From the NCBI GenBank assembly GCA_044224515.1, contig JBGAKH010000015.1:21773-85772 (forward strand): a DNA stretch of 64,000 nt, in the 5' to 3' direction. Source of the stretch: JBBATK01 sp044224515 (GTDB taxonomy: Bacteria > Bacteroidota > Ignavibacteria > Kapaibacteriales > NICIL-2). A program made the translations under genes and the position numbers. Of this stretch, positions 26,932-34,763 are shown in pieces. The notes under the pieces were generated by a model. That model ran no database searches. It worked only from the letters and a program-made list of their open reading frames with translations, and was not told where the DNA came from. Position 1 is the first letter of the stretch. Every line of letters starts with the position of its first letter.

Positions 26932-27080
26932 AGTGAAAAAAAACTCTTTCGGCACAGGACTATGATCCGTACTACCCGCCTGCGTTGCCAGCGTTCGACG
27001 CCGCGATTGGACGTCGTCTCATCGCTAGGAAACTCGTGGAGCCGGACATTGTTCATTACCGTTCAGCGACACCACTGACG

Positions 27081-27121
27081 ATACAAAATGCTGCCGACAA
27101 CAGCTCTGCTGTGTCGGCAGC
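27081..27121 (-). terminator. Terminator of the sigma-factor gene at 27170
   Basis: GCTGCCGAC(A)ACAGC and GCTGTGTCGGCAGC form a 14-bp stem with one bulged A and loop TCT (27090-27121). On the minus strand it is followed by ATTTTG. It lies 50 bases past the stop codon. Confidence 0.7.
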
Positions 27122-27169
27122 GTTCACGAAACGCGCCGAGTGTTGAATTGATCGGACTGCCACTCCTGC

Positions 27170-27679
27170 CTACAAGTACTCCTTCAAGTTTCTCTGCATT
27201 TCTATACGAGCGCGTTGAATTCGTTTGTGGACAGCTTCACGATGCAAACCGAGAGTCAGCGCGATTTCTTCGGCATGAAAACCTTGACTATGCAGTTCAA
27301 AACAAGTGCGCAGTGATGGCGACAAACGCTGGAGGGCGTAGCAGATATCAATGCCTTCATACTCCGACTCGTAAAACAAATACTCAGGGGGTTCCTCCTC
27401 TGCATGCGTGTCAGTAGCGATCGAAAGATCGCTGAAGAGTGTTGTTCTCAATTGCATGCGTCGTGCGTCCAACAGCATGCGTGAAGCAACGCAGTGTAAC
27501 CATCGACGCAGGTCTTCGTCGCTCAATCCCAGACCGGATGTATTCTGTAGAGAGAGCAAACGAAGAACCGCGCCATGCAACGCGTCAGCTCGATCTTGTG
27601 TTGTAGTGTATCCAAAACTTCGATAGAGATTGGTCGCAACGTGCGACAGTGTTCCGCTCCATGATGCTTGCGTGTTCAT
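27170..27679 (-). CDS. ECF-like sigma-70 family protein without adjacent anti-sigma
   Basis: 169 aa. The N-terminal half has a divergent region 2 (DALHGAVLRLLSLQN, LRRWLHCVASRMLLDARRM). Region 4 is clear: LQRLSPSLRTCFELHSQGF, then the helix-turn-helix HAEEIALTLGLHREAVHKRI and QRARIEMQRNL. It should direct RNA polymerase to specific promoters. Unlike the other two sigma genes in the window it has no anti-sigma partner next to it. Upstream is a 1-kb gene-free stretch; downstream is a hairpin terminator, so it is monocistronic. A weak region 2 raises the possibility that it needs a partner or acts as a non-canonical regulator. Confidence 0.8.
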   Translation of the reverse strand: MNTQASWSGTLSHVATNLYRSFGYTTTQDRADALHGAVLRLLSLQNTSGLGLSDEDLRRWLHCVASRMLLDARRMQLRTTLFSDLSIATDTHAEEEPPEYLFYESEYEGIDICYALQRLSPSLRTCFELHSQGFHAEEIALTLGLHREAVHKRIQRARIEMQRNLKEYL

Positions 27680-28680
27680 AGGTCCTCATTTTAGGAAATG
27701 ACAATGAACGCGCACACGTCTGCACTCACACCGTGCACAGACATCCTCCACATCGGTCTCAGAGAGCAATTGTGTTTGCCGTACGTGCACCCATGTATGC
27801 TGCAGCCTTGCAGAGAACATGGAAGCACCTCTCGCACACTCTTGTTCACAAACCAATGCGGCGTTGTACTCTGTGCAGAAGTCTCTACCGGCGGAGCGAA
27901 GCTCCGCATAAAGAGAAATCATCAGAATAAGCACTCGCCGCGTTGCGCGCTAACTAGTGAGTTAATGGATTGAAGCCGGTCCTCAGCTCGTGAAAGCTTT
28001 CGATGCTCGGCATTGGAACAGTGTGGTGTTTGTGTGGATCGTATCAGGAGCGTGTGTGAAACGTATCCTGAACTCGTGTGGGCGAGAACTACACGTGCAG
28101 TCGCGAACATCGTCATCGAAGACATCGAAGAGAGTCTAGCGAGATGTACCGTGCACCATTGCGAGAAGATATCCTGTAGCCAATGAGTCTGTTAGCGAAC
28201 ACTTGGCTTAAGAGATCATTGGATCCACTCTGCGAAAAGTGTGGACCTCGTACAAGGAAAAAAACGCGGTAAACAGGAAAACCGGAAAACGGGAAAACAA
28301 GTAGCGAGAGTCTTCCCTAAGCCACTGCGATGACTGTGATCAACTCAGTGCAGCTGCGAGCAGTGATGTCCATGGAGCGCGAGAAGCTCTCGCACCACTG
28401 CTCAGTAAACCTGCGAAGTTCGAACCGTGCGAGCAGAGCGAACTGTGTGTGAAACCCGGCAAGCTGTCTGACTGTTGTCGTCAACGCCGCAATTTAGACT
28501 CTTGTGACTGCAGAGGCAAGTGTGACGGCGGATGTTTAAAGCCTTTATTTATGCACGAAAATGAAGGATTGTGGAAAACTCCACGCTTAACGTTGCAAAA
28601 AGCTAAAGTTTGCTCTAAAAACGACGATATTCTGGCATTTTCTTTGCACACTTCAGTCTTTTCAAAGCCCGTGTGTCCTC
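27680..28680. other. Gene-free stretch of 1 kb upstream of flhB
   Basis: All reading frames are short, overlap each other and lack leader or motif; a Cys-rich frame at 28449 runs into flhB from a GTG and is not credible. Structured elements: hairpin GCGGAGC-GAA-GCTCCGC at 27891-27907 and an 8-bp tandem array at 28268-28299. I could not recognise RNase P RNA, tmRNA, SRP RNA, 6S RNA or tRNA here, but a lineage-specific RNA cannot be excluded by eye. Confidence 0.45.
28268..28299. repeat. Four 8-bp tandem repeats
   Basis: GGTAAACA, GGAAAACC, GGAAAACG and GGAAAACA run head to tail, about 380 bp before flhB. Confidence 0.65.
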
Positions 28681-29763
28681 ATGGCTAAAGAGACACCGGA
28701 TGGCCAACAGAAGACCGAAGAGGCCTCCGGGAAAAAACTTAGTGACGCCAGAAATCGTGGCCAGGTCGCCAAAAGTATGGATGCCGTGAATGCGGCCGTG
28801 CTCTTGTTGGGCGGCTGGATGGTATTTGCTTTTGGACAGCACATGTTTGATAAAATCGGCGGGCTTATGAGCTATATCCTACGCATAGCTCCGGTCATCA
28901 CCGTTACGGATTCTTCGGTCCCGCACTACTACACCGTCCTTGTTCTCTTCATTGCCTCGATGATTTTACCCTTGATGTTCGTCATCATGGTAATAGGTGT
29001 CTCCATCGAAATCGCGCAAGTTGGTTTTCACTTTGCAACCGAGAAGTTTACGAAGGGACTCAACCTCGCATCGGTATTTAACCCTCTCGGTGGCATCAAG
29101 CGCATGTTCTTTTCCAAGAGCGCATACTTTGAGATCATCAAAAACAGTTTCAAGCTTACACTCTTCGGCTTCATTGTGTACCAAGTGCTCTCCTCTAAGA
29201 CCGAAGCTCTCATGTTGCTCATGCAGATGCCCTTCAGTGCTGTAGCCACCTTTATGGCAACCACGGGCTTTGAGCTGGTCTTGAAAGTTGGTTTGGTCTA
29301 TGCCTGTATTGCAGTGGCGGACTATTTCTTCCAAAAGCGAAAGTTCCGCGAAGACATGAAGATGAGTAAGCAGGAGGTGAAAGAAGAGGCAAAGCAAGCC
29401 GAAGGTGACGTTGGGGTCAAGCAGCGCATTCGCAACATCGGACGTCAACGCTTGCGCAAAATCATGTTGAAAAATGTCCAAACTGCCGACGTCGTCATTA
29501 CCAACCCTACGCACTATGCGGTTGCCATCAGCTACAAACAGGGCTCCATGCAGGCACCAAAAGTTGTAGCCAAAGGTGTGGACTTTCTGGCCCTTAAAAT
29601 CCGAGAGATTGCCGGAGAACATAAAGTGCCTATCGTTGAAGATCCCCCGCTTGCCCGGACTCTCTATGCTACATGCGAGGTTGATACAGAGATCCCTGAA
29701 AAGCTGTTTAAAGCTGTGGCGCAGGTCCTCGCTTATATCTACCGTCTAAAACGCAAATCCTAA
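28681..29763 (+). CDS. flhB: Flagellar biosynthesis protein FlhB
   Basis: 360 aa, the usual length. The N-terminus KTEEASGKKLSDARNRGQVAKS is diagnostic of the FlhB/YscU family. Four membrane helices follow (near residues 38, 85, 145 and 190). The cytoplasmic domain has the self-cleavage site NPTH in ADVVITNPTHYAVAISY, then APKVVAKGVDFLALKIRE and VPIVEDPPLARTLYATCEV. FlhB gates the flagellar type III export apparatus and switches it from hook to filament substrates after cleavage between Asn and Pro. Presence of flagellar fliH-fliI 8 kb away and no injectisome genes argue for a flagellar rather than virulence role. Its usual partners flhA, fliPQR are not in the window. Confidence 0.95.
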   Translation: MAKETPDGQQKTEEASGKKLSDARNRGQVAKSMDAVNAAVLLLGGWMVFAFGQHMFDKIGGLMSYILRIAPVITVTDSSVPHYYTVLVLFIASMILPLMFVIMVIGVSIEIAQVGFHFATEKFTKGLNLASVFNPLGGIKRMFFSKSAYFEIIKNSFKLTLFGFIVYQVLSSKTEALMLLMQMPFSAVATFMATTGFELVLKVGLVYACIAVADYFFQKRKFREDMKMSKQEVKEEAKQAEGDVGVKQRIRNIGRQRLRKIMLKNVQTADVVITNPTHYAVAISYKQGSMQAPKVVAKGVDFLALKIREIAGEHKVPIVEDPPLARTLYATCEVDTEIPEKLFKAVAQVLAYIYRLKRKS

Positions 29764-29872
29764 GTGGCACTCGGACTTGAGGAATCGAATCTGCCGAATG
29801 TGCTCAAGGGAGGTTTGTGTATTGCATGAACAGTCACGAATAGCCTCATTTTCGATGATGAAGCTCTTTTAC

Positions 29873-29975
29873 ACGATTTTTTTCTACGCTCAGCCTTCGG
29901 CTTCGCAGAGCTATCGAAGCGGGCAAGGCCGGCAATTGTCCGTCCTTTTGTAAATTCGTGTTCAGCTTAATGTAT
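29873..29975 (+). promoter_or_regulatory. Leader element related to the one before rpmH
   Basis: In order it holds TTTTTTTCTACGCTCAGCC, AGCC-TTC-GGCT (small hairpin), GGGCAAGGCCGGCA, GTCCGTCC and TTCAGCTTAATGT, ending just before the nuoC start. The same blocks in the same order and similar spacing occur at 39405-39517 before rpmH. This may be a shared promoter/leader or a dispersed repeat. Confidence 0.45.
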
Positions 29976-29986
29976 GTGAGGGAATC

Positions 29987-30586
29987 ATGGCAATAGCGCA
30001 ACAAAACATCGTAGACGTGCTTCGTCCCATTGTTGGAGAAGCCAGAGTAACAGTGCATCAGGGTCAATTGTCAATTCAAGTTGAAAAAAGCGAAGTGCTC
30101 GATGCTCTGCGCGAACTCCGTGACCACTCACTCACATCCTTCGAACAACTCATCGACGTCACAGTCGTTGACTGGGCAAACACCCGCACACCCCGCTTCG
30201 AAGTCGTGTACTTTCTCTACTCGATTCGTCACAATGATCGCCTCCGCATCAAGGTAGGTGTCGCTGCCGATGATCTGCACGTTCCAACTGTAACCGGATT
30301 GTGGGACAGCGCCAACTGGTACGAACGCGAGAGTTATGACATGTACGGCGTGATCTTCGATGGACACCCCGACCTTCGCCGATTCTATATGCCCGAAGAT
30401 TACGTCGATCCGCTGAGCGGAGAAGCGCTCTATCCCTTACGCAAAGATTATCCTCTCATGGGCGTCCCGGGCGCAGCCCCCATCCCCGACTTCCCGGAAC
30501 GCGAACGCTGGAAACGCGAAAAAGAAGACTATCTCAATCAGTATCCCTCCAACCCGTTGGATACGAGCTATACTCTGAATAGCTAA
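29987..30586 (+). CDS. nuoC: NADH-quinone oxidoreductase subunit C
   Basis: 199 aa. The 30-kDa-subunit signature is intact: SANWYERESYDMYGVIFDGH then PDLRRFYMPEDY, and the end LRKDYPLMGVPGAAPIPDF is typical. NuoC is part of the peripheral arm of respiratory complex I, in contact with NuoD near the quinone site. It sits alone: flhB is upstream and a reverse-strand peptidase downstream, with no nuoA, B or D neighbour. GAGGGAATC before the ATG is a usable Shine-Dalgarno. A stand-alone copy may mean the nuo genes are scattered in this genome. The related membrane-bound hydrogenases and Fpo/Ndh complexes have similar subunits, but the signature favours NuoC. Confidence 0.92.
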   Translation: MAIAQQNIVDVLRPIVGEARVTVHQGQLSIQVEKSEVLDALRELRDHSLTSFEQLIDVTVVDWANTRTPRFEVVYFLYSIRHNDRLRIKVGVAADDLHVPTVTGLWDSANWYERESYDMYGVIFDGHPDLRRFYMPEDYVDPLSGEALYPLRKDYPLMGVPGAAPIPDFPERERWKREKEDYLNQYPSNPLDTSYTLNS

Positions 30587-30616
30587 TCCCCACGCGCAAG
30601 CACAACCTTTGTCCCA

Positions 30617-30633
30617 CGTCGATTTCATCGACG
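30617..30633 (+). terminator. Small hairpin after nuoC
   Basis: CGTCGAT-TTC-ATCGACG is a perfect 7-bp stem with TTC loop 31 bases past the stop; no T-run. Terminator role is only possible. Confidence 0.3.
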
Positions 30634-30717
30634 AGGGTGAAGTGCGTTGTGCATGCGCTCCGACCGATGTGAGAACGGATATGGGGATGGTAGTATTCCG
30701 AGAATACAATGCGCATC

Positions 30718-30877
30718 GGATGCCGGAGGCATCCCACAACCTAGCCTAGGGTCATCGCGAAGCGAAGACCCTAGGCTCACGTGAATAAACACAAACGCGA
30801 AAAACCACAATAGCAGACAGGATGCCGGAGGCATCCCACAACCTTTCCTAGGGTCATCGCGAAGCGATGACCCTAGG
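30718..30877. repeat. Paired-palindrome repeats, cluster 2
   Basis: P at 30718-30734 and 30820-30836, H at 30745-30775 and 30847-30877, in reverse orientation to cluster 1. The segment between them is the reverse complement of the TGTCTGCTATTGTGG...TTTATTCACG spacer of cluster 1, so the long unit itself was copied, not just the palindromes. It fills the convergent gap between nuoC and the peptidase gene, where it could also end transcription. Confidence 0.9.
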
Positions 30878-30899
30878 AAAGCGTGCACGACCCACTCCT

Positions 30900-31616
30900 C
30901 TATATCCAACGCCCATAGGTTTTGAGCCACTCTACTGCTTCTTTGTAGCGTGGGCAAACCTCTTCAACGGCTTTCCAAAAACGATGTGAATGGTCTTTGA
31001 CTTTGGTGTGTACGAGTTCGTGGAGGACCAAATAATCCAATACAAACGGAGGGGCTTTAATGAGTCGCCAATTAAAGCTTAGGGCTTGTGCAGATGAGCA
31101 CGATCCCCAGATGGTTTTAGGAGATGAGATTCGAACTTTGGAATAGATGAATCCGTTGCGCTCCGAGAGCACGTCGACTCTGCGAAGGAAGACACGCTCG
31201 GCTTCGGCTTTGTACCACGACTCGAGGATTTCAGTGTCGAGAAGGTCTTGCCCGCTGCAAATGACCATTTCATCGCTGTCGACCCACACCTCATTGTGTA
31301 GTGATGGTCGATACACAAAGCGATAGCACTTGCCTCGGTACAATACTTCACCCTTCGGCACCTCGATTCGTGCGAGCTTTGAAAATCGCTCGCGTTGGCG
31401 AAGGATCCACTCATCGTGCTTGATGAGTAACTCGGCAATGCGTTTATCGGCATAGCGTATTGGTGCAACAAAATGCACCGTACCATCGTGGTGAACCATG
31501 ATGCGGGCGTGTTTGACCTTCTTGCGTGTAATCACCAGATTGGGATTCAACAAGACGGCGTGCGGAGAACTCGTAGTCGTTCTACGCTTAAACAGTGATC
31601 GGAGAAATCGGGGCAT
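30900..31616 (-). CDS. YgjP/DUF45-type metallopeptidase
   Basis: 238 aa, cytosolic, usual length for the family. The zinc site is in the conserved C-terminal stretch YLVLHELVHTKVKDHSHRFW, giving HELxH plus the third ligand His, followed by AVEEVCPRYKEAVEWL. Upstream motifs SPKTIWGSCSSAQALSFNWR and LIKAPPFVLDYLV are also family-typical. YgjP-like proteins are predicted M48-related peptidases of unknown substrate, often called SprT-like or WSS1-adjacent by context. No operon partner; the stop lies 23 bases from the repeat cluster. Confidence 0.9.
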   Translation of the reverse strand: MPRFLRSLFKRRTTTSSPHAVLLNPNLVITRKKVKHARIMVHHDGTVHFVAPIRYADKRIAELLIKHDEWILRQRERFSKLARIEVPKGEVLYRGKCYRFVYRPSLHNEVWVDSDEMVICSGQDLLDTEILESWYKAEAERVFLRRVDVLSERNGFIYSKVRISSPKTIWGSCSSAQALSFNWRLIKAPPFVLDYLVLHELVHTKVKDHSHRFWKAVEEVCPRYKEAVEWLKTYGRWI

Positions 31617-31782
31617 CTCGAATACCTGTTGCGATGAGTTTGTGTGAACAGTCCGGAGTGAGTTGAGCTCGTTCCCTGAGAAGCTCTGGGATCAATATAG
31701 ACAACGCGACTTTAGTGGTGCAACTGAATTCTGCACTGTTGACGTTAAAGTGTGGAAAAGCGAGGAAAAGGACGTAATTGAC

Positions 31783-32904
31783 TCAAATTTTAACGATTTC
31801 ACCCACATTCGGAATGTGGATTGTCGTACCGGCCGTGCCGGCCGAGCGCATGGCTTCCAGTTCACGAACGGTATCGCCGGGGGCTTCGTCCGCGAGATCG
31901 AATGTGCCATAATGCATGGGAATAAAGTTCTTGGCTGCCATGTCACGAGCAGCTTGAATAGCGCCACGGGGAGATGTGTGGTTTTGTCCCATAAACCACT
32001 CGGGCTTGTACGCGCCCGCGCCTATGATAGCCCAATCTACCGGACCAAACAACTGCTGTACACTTTTGAATTGTGAACCGTATCCGGAATCACCACCCCA
32101 AAAAATCGTCTTTCCATTTGCGCGAATCACATAGCTACCCCAGAGCGCTGCATTTTCATCAAACACTCCGCGGCGCGACCAGTGTCGCGCAGGTAGATAA
32201 TAAATTTCAACCGAGCGTCCGCCACTCAGTTGTGTATCATACTGTTGATACCAGCCAGCCTCTTGAATGTGCTGTGCACCGTTGAGATCACGAATGACCT
32301 CTGCAGCACCGAGACCACATAAGTAACGACTCTGGGCGTTGCGTTTGTTGATGTAGCGCAAGCTTGCTTCGTCGGCATGATCGGCATGCACGTGCGAGAG
32401 AAAAACAAAATCCAGGTCTTTGAGATACTCAGGTGACACCGGTAGCGAGATCAATCGGTCACGCATGAAAATATTCCCGAACACGGGGTCCGTAAACATG
32501 CTGACGCCGCCAACACGAAGAAAGAAGCTGGCGTGCCCAAACCAGACAATGCAATCGTCGTCCGTCTTAAGAAAGGAATCGTCGTGCACAACGCGAACAC
32601 GAAAGCTGTCCGCTTTCTTGTCACGTCTGGCCGTACTCGGAGCGGTTTGCCAATCAATCACTCTCCAGATGGAGTTGTCGTGCACGTACTCGTGGTTCAG
32701 AAACTTGCCACTCTTGTCGACAGGGGTTCCTTCCCAGCCTTTAAGAATCGTTGGAAGTTCCGCATTTGAGCGAAAGCCGCCAAGCTGAACGCTCACCTCG
32801 GCACCCAACAAGGGATGCGGTGATTCAGCCCACAGACGCGAGCTTCCACCACCCATAATCAAAGCCGGGATACCGGCAAGAAACGTACGTCGAAGACTGT
32901 TCAT
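31783..32904 (-). CDS. MBL-fold hydrolase with twin-arginine-like leader
   Basis: 373 aa. The leader LRRTFLAGIPALIMGGGSSR resembles a Tat signal (R-R-x-F-L), suggesting export of a folded, metal-loaded enzyme. The metallo-beta-lactamase core is complete: VWFGHASFFLRVGGVSMFTD, the HxHxDH motif in FLSHVHADHADE, GGDSGYG, and the late His in FIPMHYGTFDLADEAPGD. This arrangement is that of the NAPE-PLD/UlaG-like branch, which includes phosphodiesterases and lactonases. The substrate cannot be read from sequence. It is downstream of another Tat-leader enzyme on the same strand, 340 bp apart. Confidence 0.88.
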   Translation of the reverse strand: MNSLRRTFLAGIPALIMGGGSSRLWAESPHPLLGAEVSVQLGGFRSNAELPTILKGWEGTPVDKSGKFLNHEYVHDNSIWRVIDWQTAPSTARRDKKADSFRVRVVHDDSFLKTDDDCIVWFGHASFFLRVGGVSMFTDPVFGNIFMRDRLISLPVSPEYLKDLDFVFLSHVHADHADEASLRYINKRNAQSRYLCGLGAAEVIRDLNGAQHIQEAGWYQQYDTQLSGGRSVEIYYLPARHWSRRGVFDENAALWGSYVIRANGKTIFWGGDSGYGSQFKSVQQLFGPVDWAIIGAGAYKPEWFMGQNHTSPRGAIQAARDMAAKNFIPMHYGTFDLADEAPGDTVRELEAMRSAGTAGTTIHIPNVGEIVKI

Positions 32905-33244
32905 AACGTTGTACTTTCAAACTGTAACTACCTCAGATCGTCACCACTGTGAAACAATGCGAAATCCACAACGACATGGCCGGCATTTCCTTTTGTCGGT
33001 GCAATGAGGAAGTGTTCTTCTCCATTGTGCTGTTTCCTCGATCGCCTAAGGTCAAGATCCGATGGCCGAGCCCGGAAAGTCGATAAGGCTATGAGACGAA
33101 CCGCGATACTGAATGTTGCAGCGCACTATAGCCTATTGCCTTGCCCGGATGCGCGTTGCTCTACGGAAACTCAACACCGTTTCTTCATGCAGTTCTCTGT
33201 ACTCGGGTTTTCAGCCGGACTCACGATGTGTGATTGTGACTCCT
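32905..33244. other. Intergenic stretch of 340 bp
   Basis: Between two minus-strand genes with Tat-type leaders. No supported gene, hairpin or repeat seen. Confidence 0.4.
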
Positions 33245-34579
33245 CTATTGCTTTTTATCCGATTTCTCCTCCACTCTCAAGCTTGCAATGTCTTTGCAGC
33301 TTCCCTTGGCAATAGACTCCATAATGTCTGCGAACTCCTCCATTTCACTCATTCGCGTGTAGGTCGTCGGTGAAATTCTGAGGCCTTTAAACTGTGCGTG
33401 ACTAATTCCCACCGTAAAGATGCGATGCTTTTCAAGTAAGTACGTGCCGAGTTTGTCGGTGTCTATTCCGTTGATCGACACCACAATAATTCCACACCAG
33501 TTCGACTCGTCGTTAATGTTCGAATAAAATCGAACATTGTCGTAGCGAGACAAACGCGAAGTCCAACGTCGATGCAGTGCGCGCAAGCGCGCTGCTTTAC
33601 GATCGACTCCAAGCGACTCATTAAACATGATTGCAGCACCAAGAGCATTGTGCACCGATGCCGGATGGGTACCTATCTCTTCAAACTTTCGGATGGAATC
33701 ATCTTGCTCTTTGACGGCAGCCATCAAGGGCCAGATGGATTTAATCTTGTCTTTGCGCACGTAGAGCAATCCTGTTCCAAGGGGCCCATGCGTCCACTTA
33801 TGAAGACTCGCTCCGTAATAGTCACACTCCAGATCAAGCTGCTTAAACGGAAACTGGTTGATGGCGTGTGCTCCATCCACGATGCACTCAATGCCTCGTT
33901 GTCGTGCCAAACGAGTAATGCGCTTCACCGGCAGAATTTGTCCGGTCATAAAGCACACGTGCGAGATCAGGATCACTTTCGTCTTCGGAGTCAGTGCAGT
34001 TTCAATGGCATGCACATAATCGTCATGGTCCATCAACGGAGTGGGGTAATCAACTTTCTTTAAGACCACTCCATCACGTCGAACTCGCTGCTCCCAGGTC
34101 GTGATCATGCGCGGATAATCCTGCGAGGTTGTCACGATCTCATCACCGGCTTTGAGGTCCATGCCAAGCTGCAGGGTCTCTAAAGACTCAGAAGCATTGC
34201 GTGTGATGGCGATCTCTTCTGCGTCGACTCCGAACATGCGGGCCAGTCCGTTGCGAATATGTTCGACGTTTGGCTCAAGATGACGCCACATGGTGTATGA
34301 AGGGGCAGTGTTGCTTTGGTCCAGAAGTTGTTTTTGCGCCTCTATCACCACGCGTGGAGCCGGACTCACTCCACCATTGTTGAGATTGATAATGGAACGA
34401 TCAACGTCGAATGATTGCTGAATGCCAAGCCAAAAGTTCTCATCATGTGCGAGTTCCTCAGGCGATACACCGGGAGCATAGTTGCGGAGGTAGTGCAACG
34501 TTTCAGCGCTGAGTTGTTGGTTGACGAGTGAGACCCCGCTGAGTCCCATAAGCTGAAGAAAGCGACGACGTGACGACAT
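33245..34579 (-). CDS. Exported class V aminotransferase-like PLP enzyme
   Basis: 444 aa. N-terminus MSSRRRFLQLMGLSGVSLV is a clear Tat signal (S-R-R-x-F-L). The fold-type I PLP core follows: LNNGGVSPAPRVVIEAQ, AITRNASESLETLQ, SQDYPRM, the cofactor Asp in CIVDGAHAINQFP, and the Schiff-base Lys in GASLHKWTHGPLGTGLLYV. The pattern matches the isopenicillin-N epimerase-like branch of class V enzymes (CefD, related to cysteine desulfurases). The reaction is unknown: epimerase, lyase or transaminase are all open. Export of a PLP enzyme fits Tat, which carries folded cofactor proteins. It may act with the exported MBL hydrolase downstream. Confidence 0.9.
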   Translation of the reverse strand: MSSRRRFLQLMGLSGVSLVNQQLSAETLHYLRNYAPGVSPEELAHDENFWLGIQQSFDVDRSIINLNNGGVSPAPRVVIEAQKQLLDQSNTAPSYTMWRHLEPNVEHIRNGLARMFGVDAEEIAITRNASESLETLQLGMDLKAGDEIVTTSQDYPRMITTWEQRVRRDGVVLKKVDYPTPLMDHDDYVHAIETALTPKTKVILISHVCFMTGQILPVKRITRLARQRGIECIVDGAHAINQFPFKQLDLECDYYGASLHKWTHGPLGTGLLYVRKDKIKSIWPLMAAVKEQDDSIRKFEEIGTHPASVHNALGAAIMFNESLGVDRKAARLRALHRRWTSRLSRYDNVRFYSNINDESNWCGIIVVSINGIDTDKLGTYLLEKHRIFTVGISHAQFKGLRISPTTYTRMSEMEEFADIMESIAKGSCKDIASLRVEEKSDKKQ

Positions 34580-34763
34580 TTCGTTCCCCTGAGTTCGTAT
34601 GTTTTCGTGTGGTTGTGCCCCAGTAAGCTAGGCTGCCTCGGCGCTGCTCAAGTTATGAAGTCTCAGAGGCTTGTCCCAAACCCTGATCGTTAAATCTTCG
34701 ATCCGTGGCACTCGAAGCATTCGAGTACACAGCAAGCATAGCGAACCAGACATCCAAAGTGCT

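Larger units (their letters stand above)
26564..27169. other. Intergenic stretch of about 600 bp
   Basis: No supported gene. Contains hairpins at 26901-26931 and 27090-27121; the latter probably ends the sigma-factor transcript. The rest is featureless to me. Confidence 0.4.

Noticed and set aside
28405..28440. tRNA-like GTTCGAACC sequence
   Set aside because: The T-loop-like string lacks a five-base stem on both sides and no acceptor or anticodon arm can be drawn.
28449..28688. Cys-rich 79-codon frame before flhB
   Set aside because: It starts at GTG, overlaps the flhB start in another frame, and has no signal peptide or known pattern.
28681..29763. flhB and fliI as injectisome (virulence type III) genes
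   Set aside because: Motifs fit flagellar members, FliH has the flagellar C-terminal signature, and there are no secretin, needle or effector genes.
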